DNA of 64,000 nt from the NCBI GenBank assembly GCA_021414305.1, contig JAIOOS010000024.1, forward strand, positions 1 through 64,000. Direction: 5' to 3'. Positions 1 to 9,539 of this stretch are shown here, one piece after another (the stretch's first letter is position 1; each line of letters opens with the position of its first letter). The notes below the pieces were generated by a model, which saw only the letters and a program-made list of their open reading frames with translations, did no database searches and was not told the DNA's origin. The DNA is from Burkholderiales bacterium. GTDB lineage: Bacteria > Pseudomonadota > Gammaproteobacteria > Burkholderiales > Burkholderiaceae_C. The position numbers and the translations under genes were made by a program.

Positions 1-27
1 GCATTAATTCGGCGACTCCGGAGAAAC

Positions 28-639
28 ATGTTTGCATTCATTGAAGCTGCGGGATGGCCGGTCTGGCCACTGGTGCTGGCGTCGGTCATTTCGCTGGCCA
101 TCATCGGCGAGCGCGCGTGGTCGTTGCGCAGCAGCGTCGTCACCCCGCCTGAACTGCTGGGCCAGGTCGTCACCGAATACCGCCAGAACGGCGTCAATCC
201 CATGCTGCTCGCCCGCCTTTCCACCGGCGCGCCACTCGCGCAGGTGTTCGCTGCCGGCCTCAAAAACGTCAAGGCCACGCCGCAAGTCATGAAAGAAGCG
301 ATCGACGACGCCGGCCGCGCCGTGGCGCACGATCTCGAACGTTTTCTGAGCACGCTGGGCACCATCGCTTCCATCAGCCCGCTGCTCGGCCTCCTGGGCA
401 CGGTCATCGGCATGATAGAAATCTTCGGCTCGCAGGCGCCGACCGGCGGCAGCAATCCCGTGGTGCTCGCGCACGGCATCTCGATTGCGCTGTACAACAC
501 GGCCATGGGCCTGATCGTGGCGATACCGAGCATGATTTTCTACCGCTACTTCCGCAGCAAGGTCGATTCGCTGATCGTCGAAATGGAAAGCCAGGCGGTC
601 AAGCTGGTCGAGATTCTGCACGGCGAGCGCCAGGGCTAG
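28..639 (+). CDS. exbB: ExbB/TolQ/MotA-family proton channel subunit
   Basis: A 203-residue inner-membrane protein of the MotA/TolQ/ExbB family, which with ExbD uses the proton motive force to energise TonB-type outer-membrane transport. Three hydrophobic segments are visible near residues 10-30, 107-130 and 150-172. The second and third enclose the family's Gly/Pro/Ser-rich core (SPLLGLLGTVIGM, then ALYNTAMGLIVAIP). GGAG lies six bases before the ATG, which supports this start. exbD follows after 13 bases and lpxK lies beyond it, an order common in betaproteobacteria. It could equally be called TolQ, but the lpxK-kdsB context favours ExbB. Confidence 0.9.
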   Translation: MFAFIEAAGWPVWPLVLASVISLAIIGERAWSLRSSVVTPPELLGQVVTEYRQNGVNPMLLARLSTGAPLAQVFAAGLKNVKATPQVMKEAIDDAGRAVAHDLERFLSTLGTIASISPLLGLLGTVIGMIEIFGSQAPTGGSNPVVLAHGISIALYNTAMGLIVAIPSMIFYRYFRSKVDSLIVEMESQAVKLVEILHGERQG

Positions 640-652
640 GCGACAGCCCACC

Positions 653-1072
653 GTGAATTTCCGCGTCAGCACACAAAGGGAAGAACCCGAGATCAACCTG
701 ATTCCGTTGATCGACGTGCTGCTCGTCATCCTGATCTTCCTGATGGTCACCACGACTTACTCGCGTTATGCCGAGCTGCAGATCAACCTGCCGACCGCCG
801 ATGCCAACAAACCTGAAGAGCGCCCGAACCAGATCAACGTCGCGGTCGACGGCCAGGGCAAGTACGTCGTCAACAAATCCACCGTGCCTTTCCGCAGCCC
901 CGACAACTTCGCCGACGAACTGAAACGCGCCGCCGGCGGCACGCCCGACCCGGTCATCATCATCAACGCCGACGCGGCCGCCACCCACCAGTCGGTCATC
1001 AATATCATGGAAGCGGCGCGCATCGCGGGCTTCAGCCGCATCACCTTCACCACCCAGGCAAATAAAAAGTGA
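653..1072 (+). CDS. exbD: ExbD/TolR biopolymer transport protein
   Basis: A 139-residue ExbD/TolR-family protein with one N-terminal membrane helix (about residues 15-35) and a periplasmic domain. The helix contains the conserved Asp (PLIDVLLVILIFLM, Asp21) thought to carry protons in the ExbB-ExbD channel. The start is GTG with only a weak upstream Shine-Dalgarno sequence; the 13-base gap to exbB suggests translation from the same message. Its stop codon lies in the first bases of a purine-rich heptamer repeat. Codon use includes many AAA and GAA codons, unlike DNA after 4.3 kb. Confidence 0.9.
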   Translation: MNFRVSTQREEPEINLIPLIDVLLVILIFLMVTTTYSRYAELQINLPTADANKPEERPNQINVAVDGQGKYVVNKSTVPFRSPDNFADELKRAAGGTPDPVIIINADAAATHQSVINIMEAARIAGFSRITFTTQANKK

Positions 1073-1172
1073 GGTGAGAGGCGTGAGGCGAGAGGGGTGT
1101 TGCGAGGCCCAGTGCTAAGCACGGTTCGGTCTTTCGCCTCTCGCCTCTCGCCTCTCGCCTTCCGCCTCTCGC
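1071..1172. repeat. Intergenic inverted heptamer repeat element 1
   Basis: Purine-rich GAGGCGA-type units (1071-1097) are followed after about 36 bases by at least five tandem pyrimidine units of the form TCGCCTC (1134-1172, the last two degenerate). The two arms are largely complementary and could fold into a long hairpin. The element overlaps the exbD stop and ends just before the lpxK start codon, so it fills the whole spacer and leaves lpxK without a normal ribosome binding site. A second copy precedes kdsB. Confidence 0.8.
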
Positions 1173-1175
1173 TAA

Positions 1176-2177
1176 ATGCACTGGCTGGAACAATACTGGT
1201 ACCGCCTCTCGGCGCTGCATCTCCTGCTGTGGCCGCTCAGCATGCTGTTCGCAGTACTTGCCGCCACGCGCCGCTTCTTCTATCGCACTGGCTGGTTCGC
1301 CAGCACGCGCATCGGCGTACCGGTCATCGTGGTCGGCAACATCAACGCCGGCGGCACCGGCAAAACGCCGTGCGTCATCTGGCTGGTGCAATGGCTGCTC
1401 GATCACGGCTTCAAACCGGGCGTAGTCACCCGCGGTTACGGCGGCAGCGCGCAAGGTCCTCTGCACGCGGCACCCGACGGCGACCCCGCGGTGCTGGGCG
1501 ACGAAGCAGTGTTGCTCGCGCGCCGTTGCGCGTGCCCGGTGTGGGTCGGCCGCTCGCGCGTCGCCGCGGCGCAGGCTCTGCGTACTTCACATCCGGAGTG
1601 CAATGTCATCATCAGCGACGACGGCCTGCAGCACTACGCGTTGAAACGCGATATCGAACTCGTCGTGCTCGACGGCGAGCGCGGCTGCGGCAACGGCATG
1701 CTTCTGCCCGCGGGCCCGCTGCGCGAGCCGTTGCGGCGCCTGGAGAACGTCAACGCGCTGGTGATTAACGGCGGCGCGGCATTTGCCCTCGAGACCCTGC
1801 CGTCCGGCGTGCCGGCGTTCGACATGCGCCTGGAGGGCAGCGCGTTCCACGATTTGCGCGATGCGCGCCGCGTGGTCGGCGCCGACCACTTCGCCAAGCT
1901 GAGCGTGTGCGCTGTGGCGGCGATCGGCAATCCGCAGCGTTTTTTCAACACCCTGCATGAACTCGGCATCTCGTTCACCGCCCGCGCCTTCCCCGACCAT
2001 CATGCGTACACCGCCGACGATTGCGCTGCCGGCACGCACGCAGCGCTCATAATGACCGAGAAGGATGCGGTAAAATGCGAACGCCTGAACGGTGAAAACT
2101 GGTGGGTATTGCGGGTAGACGCCGCCATCGACCCCGCGCTGGGCGACCTGATACTGCACAAGATCGGACAAAAATAA
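1176..2177 (+). CDS. lpxK: Tetraacyldisaccharide 4'-kinase
   Basis: A 333-residue LpxK-family enzyme that phosphorylates the 4' position of the lipid A disaccharide precursor at the inner membrane. The N terminus is hydrophobic (about residues 12-30), as expected for this membrane-associated kinase. It is followed by the P-loop NINAGGTGKTP near residues 55-65 and the downstream block GVVTRGYGG. Length matches the family. The ATG comes three bases after the TCGCCTC repeat with no clear Shine-Dalgarno sequence. The stop codon abuts the next ATG directly (TAA then ATG). Confidence 0.93.
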   Translation: MHWLEQYWYRLSALHLLLWPLSMLFAVLAATRRFFYRTGWFASTRIGVPVIVVGNINAGGTGKTPCVIWLVQWLLDHGFKPGVVTRGYGGSAQGPLHAAPDGDPAVLGDEAVLLARRCACPVWVGRSRVAAAQALRTSHPECNVIISDDGLQHYALKRDIELVVLDGERGCGNGMLLPAGPLREPLRRLENVNALVINGGAAFALETLPSGVPAFDMRLEGSAFHDLRDARRVVGADHFAKLSVCAVAAIGNPQRFFNTLHELGISFTARAFPDHHAYTADDCAAGTHAALIMTEKDAVKCERLNGENWWVLRVDAAIDPALGDLILHKIGQK

Positions 2178-2357
2178 ATGGATTCCAAGCTGCTCGACAT
2201 CCTGGTGTGCCCGCTCTGCAAAGGGCCCCTGCTCTACCGCAAGCCGCAGCAGGAGTTGATCTGCAAGGCCGACCGCCTCGCCTTCCCGATCAAGGACGGC
2301 ATCCCGGTCATGCTGGAAGACGATGCGCGGAAACTTCCTCCGGAGGAGGAAGTTTGA
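2178..2357 (+). CDS. Trm112/YcaR-family (UPF0434) small protein
   Basis: A 59-residue protein starting immediately after the lpxK stop: [18 protein letters not shown] and so on, with the family signature [10 protein letters not shown] near residues 7-16 and the later DGIPVML block near 40-46. One CxxC pair is present and a third Cys follows near residue 30. Members lie between lpxK and kdsB in many proteobacteria and resemble the eukaryotic methyltransferase activator Trm112; the bacterial role is not well defined. The location and signature make it a real gene despite its size. Confidence 0.9.
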   Translation: MDSKLLDILVCPLCKGPLLYRKPQQELICKADRLAFPIKDGIPVMLEDDARKLPPEEEV

Positions 2358-2362
2358 ATTCC

Positions 2363-2457
2363 GAGAAGCGAGAGGCGAGAGACGAGAGACGTAAGGCGCG
2401 CGCCGCGCGGTTTGCCCTGCCCTCCCTCCTCTCGCCTCTCGCCTCTCGTCTCTCTCC
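2363..2457. repeat. Intergenic inverted heptamer repeat element 2
   Basis: The left arm (2363-2391) is made of GCGAGAG and ACGAGAG heptamers. The right arm (about 2428-2457) is made of the complementary CTCTCGC and CTCTCGT units. Aligning the left arm with the reverse complement of the right gives about 23 matches in 26 positions, so a long hairpin is possible around the GC-rich middle. It fills the Trm112-kdsB spacer and ends at the kdsB ATG, the same architecture as the copy before lpxK. Confidence 0.8.
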
Positions 2458-3222
2458 ATGAATTTCATCGTCGTCATCCCCGCGCGCCATGCCTCGACGC
2501 GGCTGCCGGGCAAGATGCTGGCCGACATCGGCGGCAAACCGATGGTGGTGCACGTGGCAGAAAGAGCGCGCGCCAGCGGCGCCGCGGAAGTCATCGTCGC
2601 CACCGATCACGCCGACATCGCAGACGCGGTCACGCGCCACGGATTCACCGCGGTGATGACGCGCGTGGACCATGCGTCCGGCACCGACCGCATCGCCGAA
2701 GTCGCGGCAAAACGCGGCTACGCGCCGCGCGACATCGTCGTCAACGTGCAGGGCGACGAGCCGCTGATCGAACCCGCACTCATACGCGCCGCCGCGCAGC
2801 AGCTGGCGGACCACGCTGACGCCGCCATCGCGACCCTGTGCTGCCCGATTGACGCGGCCGACCAGTTCGCCAATCCCAATATCGTCAAAGTCGTGCTGGA
2901 TAAAATGGGCTATGCGCTCTATTTCAGCCGCGCCCCCATACCCTATGCGCGCGACGCATTCGCGCAGGGCATCAAGGAAATCCCGGCCGGCCTGCCGGTT
3001 TACCGCCATCTCGGCATTTACGCCTATCGCGCGGCATTTCTGGCCAGCTACGCGCAGCTGGCACCCGCGCCGCTCGAGCAATTCGAAGCGCTCGAGCAGT
3101 TGCGCGCGCTGTGGCACGGCCACCGTATCAGCGTCGCCATCGCGCCCGCCGCGCCGCATGCCGGGGTAGACACCGCGGCAGACCTCGCGCGCGTGCAAAC
3201 GCTGGTGCGCAACCAGCGCTAG
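2458..3222 (+). CDS. kdsB: 3-deoxy-manno-octulosonate cytidylyltransferase
   Basis: A 254-residue KdsB that activates KDO with CTP to form CMP-KDO for attachment to lipid A in the cytoplasm. The nucleotide-binding N terminus [17 protein letters not shown] (residues 5-21) and the metal/substrate motif VQGDEPLI (97-104, Asp100) are intact. The C-terminal region keeps the [10 protein letters not shown] and LEQLRALW blocks. Length is normal. The ATG directly follows a pyrimidine heptamer repeat, so there is no purine-rich Shine-Dalgarno sequence. It forms an envelope gene group with lpxK. Confidence 0.95.
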   Translation: MNFIVVIPARHASTRLPGKMLADIGGKPMVVHVAERARASGAAEVIVATDHADIADAVTRHGFTAVMTRVDHASGTDRIAEVAAKRGYAPRDIVVNVQGDEPLIEPALIRAAAQQLADHADAAIATLCCPIDAADQFANPNIVKVVLDKMGYALYFSRAPIPYARDAFAQGIKEIPAGLPVYRHLGIYAYRAAFLASYAQLAPAPLEQFEALEQLRALWHGHRISVAIAPAAPHAGVDTAADLARVQTLVRNQR

Positions 3223-3263
3223 CGCCGGCGGCGACAGCGTTTCGCCGCGGCGCGAGTACCGGT

Positions 3264-3269
3264 ATAATC
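3264..3269 (+). promoter_or_regulatory. Possible -10 element upstream of adk
   Basis: A perfect TATAAT hexamer sits in the 136-base kdsB-adk spacer, about 90 bases before adk. The sequence 17 bases upstream (TTTCGC) is a poor -35 match, so this is only a candidate sigma-70 promoter. The spacer holds no other gene. Confidence 0.4.
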
Positions 3270-3358
3270 CGCCGCACCATCAACCGGTCCCGATATCTTG
3301 CGCAATTCCGGCAGCCGCGCCGCAGAGCGCGCGCCATAGGCACACCAAAGAAACCATC

Positions 3359-4030
3359 ATGATGCGCATAATCCTGCTGGGACTGCCCGGCGCCGGCAAA
3401 GGCACGCAGGCGCAGTTCCTGATCGCGCGCTACAGCATCCCGCAGATTTCGACCGGCGCCATGCTGCGCGCCGAAATCGCCGCCGGCAGCGCCCTCGGCA
3501 AGGAAGCGCAGAAGTACATGGACGAAGGCAACCTGGTGCCCGACCAGCTGGTCATCGACATGGTGAAAGGCCGTATAGCGCAGCCGGACTGCAAATCCGG
3601 TTTCATCATCGACGGTTTTCCGCGCACGGTCACGCAGGCCGAGGTCTTGCGCGAATCCGGCATTGATGTCGATTTCGTGATTGAAATCGAAGTCGGCGAC
3701 GTCGAAATCCTGCGCCGCATGAGCGGCCGCCGCGTCCATCCGGCTTCGGGACGCACTTACCACATCGAATTCAATCCGCCGCGCGTGCCGGGCAAGGACG
3801 ACCTGACCGGCGAACCGCTGGTGCAGCGTCCCGACGACAACGAAGAAACGGTCAAGCGGCGCATCGCGGGCTATCACGAGATCACCAAGCCGCTCATCAA
3901 CTATTACCTGAAATGGGCCGAAAGCGGCGACAAGCGCGCGCCGACCTACGTCAATCTTTACGGCCGCGGTGCAATCGAGCACATCCGCGACAAAATGCTC
4001 GCAGCAATCTCGCAGCGGCATACCAGCTGA
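3359..4030 (+). CDS. adk: Adenylate kinase
   Basis: Adenylate kinase (223 residues from the first ATG), which interconverts ATP plus AMP with two ADP. The P-loop [10 protein letters not shown] is at residues 8-17 and the AMP-binding block IDGFPRT is intact. The long LID domain carries [15 protein letters not shown] and lacks the four-Cys zinc site. Two ATG codons are in tandem; the second (3362) gives the usual MRIILLG start. The upstream AAAGAAA is a weak ribosome binding site. It belongs to the lower-GC segment. Confidence 0.95.
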   Translation: MMRIILLGLPGAGKGTQAQFLIARYSIPQISTGAMLRAEIAAGSALGKEAQKYMDEGNLVPDQLVIDMVKGRIAQPDCKSGFIIDGFPRTVTQAEVLRESGIDVDFVIEIEVGDVEILRRMSGRRVHPASGRTYHIEFNPPRVPGKDDLTGEPLVQRPDDNEETVKRRIAGYHEITKPLINYYLKWAESGDKRAPTYVNLYGRGAIEHIRDKMLAAISQRHTS

Positions 4031-4066
4031 TCGCCCCCGCATTTTGATCCTGTCGTAACTTCTGCC

Positions 4067-5323
4067 ATGAAAAAAATGAACGTTTTTTACGCCCAGTCGG
4101 GCGGCGTGACGGCGGTAATCAACGCCACGGCCTGCGGCGTCATTGAAACCGCGCGCAAGCACAAAGGCAAAATCGGCAAGGTCTACGCCGGCCGCGACGG
4201 CATCATCGGCGCCCTGACCGAAGACCTGATCGATACCTCCAAAGAATCGCCGGCCGCCATCCGCGCGCTGCGCCATACGCCGGCGGGTGCGTTCGGCTCG
4301 TGCCGCTACAAGCTGAAGTCGCTCGACGCCAACCGGCGCGAGTACGAGCGGCTGATCGAGGTGTTCAAGGCGCACGACATCGCCTGGTTCTTCTACAACG
4401 GCGGCGGCGACTCGGCCGACACCTGCTTCAAGGTGAGCCAGCTCTCGGCCAGCCTCGGCTACCCGCTGCAGGCGATCCATGTGCCGAAGACGGTCGACAA
4501 CGACCTGCCGATCACCGACTGCTGCCCGGGCTTCGGCTCGGTCGCCAAGTACGTGGCGGTCTCCGCCCTCGAGGCCTCGTTCGACGTGCGCTCGATGGCG
4601 CGCACCTCGACCAAGGTGTTCGTGCTCGAGGTGATGGGCCGCCATGCCGGCTGGATCGCCGCCGCCGGCGGCCTGATCGCCGACCACGGCATTCCGGTGG
4701 CGATCCTGTTTCCGGAGATCGAGTTCGACGAGAAGAAATTCATCGCCCGCGTCGATGCCCTGGTGAAGGAGCACGGCTACTGCACGGTGGTGGTCTCCGA
4801 GGGCGCGCACTATCCCGACGGGCGCTTCCTCGCCGAGCAGGGCACGAAGGACGCCTTCGGCCACGCCCAGCTCGGCGGTGCCGCGCCGGTGGTGGCGAAC
4901 ATGATCAAGAACGCGCTCGGCCACAAGTTCCACTGGGCCGTGGCCGACTACCTGCAGCGCGCCGCGCGGCACATCGCCTCGAAGACCGACGTCAAGCAGG
5001 CCTACGACCTCGGCAAGCGCGCGGTCGAGCTGGCCTTGAAGGGGCACAACGCGGTGATGCCGACGATCGAGCGCGTCTCTGACGTCCCGTATCGCTGGAA
5101 GATCGGCGTCGCCAACCTGGCCGACGTGGCCAACGTCGAGAAGTTCATGCCGCGCGACTTCATCAGCGCCGACGGCTTCGGCATCACCGAGAAGTGCCGC
5201 CGCTACCTCGCGCCGCTGATCGCCGGCGAGGACTACCCGGCCTACCGCAACGGCCTGCCGGTCTATGCGACGCTGAAGAACGTCAGCGTGGGGCGCAAGC
5301 TTCCCGAGTTCGCCCTGAAGTGA
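4067..5323 (+). CDS. Pyrophosphate-dependent 6-phosphofructokinase
   Basis: A 418-residue phosphofructokinase that reversibly phosphorylates fructose 6-phosphate in glycolysis. Two features indicate pyrophosphate rather than ATP as donor: Asp in the NGGGDSADT loop where ATP enzymes have Gly, and Lys in PKTVDND where ATP enzymes have Gly. MGRHAGWIAA and the C-terminal substrate residues are present. Base composition changes within the gene near 4270-4310: the first 70 codons use mainly AAA and GAA, while the remainder uses essentially only AAG and GAG. The reading frame is continuous. It follows adk, a common betaproteobacterial arrangement. Confidence 0.88.
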   Translation: MKKMNVFYAQSGGVTAVINATACGVIETARKHKGKIGKVYAGRDGIIGALTEDLIDTSKESPAAIRALRHTPAGAFGSCRYKLKSLDANRREYERLIEVFKAHDIAWFFYNGGGDSADTCFKVSQLSASLGYPLQAIHVPKTVDNDLPITDCCPGFGSVAKYVAVSALEASFDVRSMARTSTKVFVLEVMGRHAGWIAAAGGLIADHGIPVAILFPEIEFDEKKFIARVDALVKEHGYCTVVVSEGAHYPDGRFLAEQGTKDAFGHAQLGGAAPVVANMIKNALGHKFHWAVADYLQRAARHIASKTDVKQAYDLGKRAVELALKGHNAVMPTIERVSDVPYRWKIGVANLADVANVEKFMPRDFISADGFGITEKCRRYLAPLIAGEDYPAYRNGLPVYATLKNVSVGRKLPEFALK

Positions 5324-5330
5324 ATTTCTC

Positions 5331-5353
5331 CCTCTCCCGCTGCGCGGGAGAGG
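5331..5353. terminator. Palindromic hairpin after phosphofructokinase
   Basis: CCTCTCCCGC-TGC-GCGGGAGAGG is a perfect 10-base-pair stem with a 3-base loop starting eight bases after the stop codon, followed by GGCCGGGGCGAGGG. It resembles the widespread proteobacterial intergenic palindrome of the CCCTCTCCCGC...GCGGGAGAGGG type. It probably terminates transcription, although there is no T-tract. Confidence 0.6.
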
Positions 5354-5376
5354 GCCGGGGCGAGGGCCCGCTCCGC

Positions 5377-5382
5377 TAGAAT
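5377..5382 (+). promoter_or_regulatory. Possible -10 element for tRNA-Thr
   Basis: TAGAAT lies 35 bases before the tRNA, a spacing compatible with a short leader. No convincing -35 is visible 17 bases upstream. The same hexamer precedes the tRNA-Ser gene. Confidence 0.3.
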
Positions 5383-5417
5383 GCGCGGCTCGCCTCGGCC
5401 TTTGCGCCCTGCGCGAC

Positions 5418-5493
5418 GCCGGTGTAGCTCAGTTGGTAGAGCAGCGCATTCGTAATGCGAAGGTCGGGAGTTCGACTCTTCTCACCGGCACCA
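5418..5493 (+). tRNA. tRNA-Thr (anticodon CGT)
   Basis: A 76-base cloverleaf including an encoded CCA. The acceptor stem GCCGGTG pairs with CACCGGC and the D-arm holds AGCTCAGTTGGTAGAGC. The anticodon loop TTCGTAA sits between CGCAT and TGCG-type arms, and the T-loop is GTTCGAC. Anticodon CGT reads ACG, giving threonine. Confidence 0.97.
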
Positions 5494-5911
5494 TGGGTCC
5501 ATTCGCCAGGCAATGGCCAAGGAAGCACAGGCGCGGGCGCTCGGCGTCGCTACGCCGTGCGATCAAGTCGAGCAATGCGGGAACCTGCAGTTCTCCAGCC
5601 CCGCCAAGGGCTGCGGGACGTATTCCTACCAGCCGTACTCGCTAGAAAAACTCGCGCACGAGCTTCATGTTGCGGTCGGGCCTCTTCTCGTCGATCCATT
5701 CGGTCTGCGCCTGCAGGGTCGAGAACTCGACGTGCACGATCGCGGGCGTTGCGGGTGACTTTCTGGCCACGGCGACTCCCTGAACTCGTTGGAGCCGGCG
5801 ACTGGGTCGTTTCCGCCGCGGCGTGCCCAGGGCCGGCCTACGTAGGTTTGGCTATGGCCCGCGGCTCGGCAATGGCCAAGACTTCGGCAAGCTCCCCAAT
5901 CGCCCCGAGGC
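5494..5911. other. Gene-poor stretch after tRNA-Thr
   Basis: About 420 bases between the tRNA and the next plus-strand gene. The only credible coding signal is a 42-codon minus-strand frame (5642-5770) with a good ribosome binding site. No direct repeat of the tRNA 3' end, integrase fragment or transposon end was seen, so I cannot support an attachment site. Confidence 0.5.
5642..5770 (-). CDS. Small unknown protein, 42 residues
   Basis: A minus-strand frame with a GTG start preceded at proper spacing by AGGGAG. It encodes a 42-residue basic protein beginning MARKSPATPAIVHVEFSTLQ and ending in MKLVREFF. The composition (alternating hydrophobic, acidic and basic residues, one Trp) looks protein-like rather than random high-GC shadow. 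No family is recognised. It stands alone between tRNA-Thr and a plus-strand gene pair. Confidence 0.45.
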   Translation of the reverse strand: MARKSPATPAIVHVEFSTLQAQTEWIDEKRPDRNMKLVREFF

Positions 5912-6166
5912 ATGCCCGACCGCTTCACCAAGACCTCGCCCCGAGGCTCCCGCTGGGACCAGGAGGGCGCCGAATTCGTCGCCAGCGACTCGGAGTGGTG
6001 CGACCGGTTCTCGGCCCGCCTGATCGCGCTGATGGCCAACGTCGACTACCTGATGGCGAGCAGCACCGCCCTGGACCTCGTGTCCCATCACGCCTTGCGC
6101 GCCCTGTCGCCGGAGTGGGTGGCCGAAGACCTGGCGCGCTCGCAGGTAGGCTTGGCACCCTCGTAG
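5912..6166 (+). CDS. Hypothetical protein, 84 residues
   Basis: A small soluble protein of unknown function, starting MPDRFTKTSPRGSRWDQEG and rich in helix-forming residues in its second half (RLIALMANVDYLMASS). GAGG lies very close (one base) before the ATG. The next gene starts 13 bases after its stop with a strong GGAGG, so the two probably form a small operon. No signal peptide or membrane helix. Confidence 0.5.
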   Translation: MPDRFTKTSPRGSRWDQEGAEFVASDSEWCDRFSARLIALMANVDYLMASSTALDLVSHHALRALSPEWVAEDLARSQVGLAPS

Positions 6167-6179
6167 CGCGGAGGACCCG

Positions 6180-6389
6180 ATGGCGACGCTGATGCACACC
6201 GAAGAACAGAACGAGCGGCACCTGATCTCGCGGCTCGATGCGGCCGAGCAGATGACTTTGCGCCAGCTCACCCATGCACGGGCCGTGCTGGCGCGGGCCA
6301 GCCTGCCGCACGACGACTCCGTGCTGCTGGGTGCGGTTCTCCAGGCGATCGTGGCGAACATGCCGCCCGAAGGCGACGGGCCGACCTAG
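6180..6389 (+). CDS. Hypothetical protein, 69 residues
   Basis: A 69-residue predicted helical protein (EEQNERHLISRLDAAEQM, LTHARAVLARASL, LLGAVLQAIVANM) of unknown function. A strong GGAGG lies five bases before the ATG. It follows the 84-residue hypothetical gene by 13 bases and is likely cotranscribed. No recognisable domain; cytoplasmic by appearance. Confidence 0.6.
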   Translation: MATLMHTEEQNERHLISRLDAAEQMTLRQLTHARAVLARASLPHDDSVLLGAVLQAIVANMPPEGDGPT

Positions 6390-6515
6390 CCTGGCCGCGC
6401 CGCACCGACACGGCGCGTTTCACCTTGGGGCAGGTGCCGCGGCGGCGCGAAGGCGCCACCTGCTCCTATGATCGCGCGGCCCACTCTCGCCGAGGCCGAC
6501 CTGCCGCCCCACTCG

Positions 6516-7448
6516 ATGCTCGAGCGACCGCCCGGTACGCGATCGACGCCCGCCCTCGTGCTCGGCGCGGCCTGCCTGCTCGCATCGACGGCGGCACGGT
6601 CGCAGGAGCTCGAGCCCAAGGCCTATACCAACCTGCCGACCGGCCTCAACTTCCTGGCCCTGGGCTATGCGCACTCGCAGGGCGGCCTGGCCACCGATCC
6701 TGCGCTGCCTCTCGAAGACGCCCACCTCAGGATCCATACCGGCGTGGCGGCGTACGCGCGCTCGCTCGACCTGTGGGGCCGCTCCGGCAAGTTCGACATC
6801 GTCGTGCCGTACTCGCGCCTGTCGGGGAACGCGCTGGTCGCCGGGCAGGCGACCACGCGCGACATCAGCGGCTTCGGCGACCCGCGCCTTCGCCTCTCGC
6901 TCAACTTCTACGGCGCACCGGCCCTGACGCTGCCGGAGTTCCGGTCCTACGAGCAGGACCTGGTCATCGGCGGCAGCCTGCAGCTGGGCGTGCCCGCGGG
7001 CCAGTACGACCCGAACCGGGCGGTCAACCTCGGCACCCACCGCTGGACGCTCAAGCCCGACATCGGCTTCTCCAAGGCCTTCGGCGCGTTCATGGTGGAT
7101 CTGACCGCAGGCGCCACGTTCTTCAGCACCAACCACGACTTCTTCGGCGGCCAGACCGTCGAGAAGGCGCCGCTGTACTCGGTCCAGGCCAACCTCAGCT
7201 ACGTCTTCGCCGGCGGCGCCTGGGCCTCGCTCGGGTCGACCTTCTACAGTGGCGGCCGCACCACGGCCGACGGCGTGCGCAAGGACGACGAGCTCGGCAA
7301 CTCGCGCGTCGGCCTGACGCTCTCGCTGCCGATCGACCGGAACTGGTCGGTCAAGCTCAATGCCAGCAGCGGAACCAGCACGCGCACGGGCACCGACTTC
7401 AATACCATCGGCCTGGTCGGACAGTACCGCTGGGGTGCCGGCGTTTAG
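6516..7448 (+). CDS. Outer-membrane channel-like protein (phenol MetA degradation family)
   Basis: An exported protein of about 310 residues. From the ATG at 6516 the N terminus is a signal peptide (LVLGAACLLASTAARSQ). The rest alternates short amphipathic strands typical of an outer-membrane barrel and ends QYRWGAGV. The layout resembles the 'putative MetA pathway of phenol degradation' family of small barrels, whose members are thought to transport hydrophobic or aromatic compounds; that match is from memory. The reading frame opens at 6468, but that start would put 16 residues before the signal peptide. Neither start has a clear Shine-Dalgarno. The substrate is unknown. Confidence 0.6.
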   Translation: MLERPPGTRSTPALVLGAACLLASTAARSQELEPKAYTNLPTGLNFLALGYAHSQGGLATDPALPLEDAHLRIHTGVAAYARSLDLWGRSGKFDIVVPYSRLSGNALVAGQATTRDISGFGDPRLRLSLNFYGAPALTLPEFRSYEQDLVIGGSLQLGVPAGQYDPNRAVNLGTHRWTLKPDIGFSKAFGAFMVDLTAGATFFSTNHDFFGGQTVEKAPLYSVQANLSYVFAGGAWASLGSTFYSGGRTTADGVRKDDELGNSRVGLTLSLPIDRNWSVKLNASSGTSTRTGTDFNTIGLVGQYRWGAGV

Positions 7449-7496
7449 GGCCGGCACAACGCTTGCCCTGGCAGACATCAGCATCACGAAGGTCAC

Positions 7497-9437
<1,941 letters not shown>

Positions 9438-9539
9438 GCGGAAACGGGTCGACGGCGACCCGCGCGGAAAGTTTTCACCCCGTTCGGCGTCGCACGCCGT
9501 TCAAGGTCATGTCCCCACTTCCGCTCACGGAGATTCGAC

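Noticed and set aside
3128..5047. A 639-codon minus-strand frame across adk and the phosphofructokinase
   Set aside because: Antisense shadow; both plus-strand genes are complete and conserved.
5418..5911. tRNA-Thr as an integration site
   Set aside because: No repeat of the tRNA 3' end, no integrase and no change in composition downstream.
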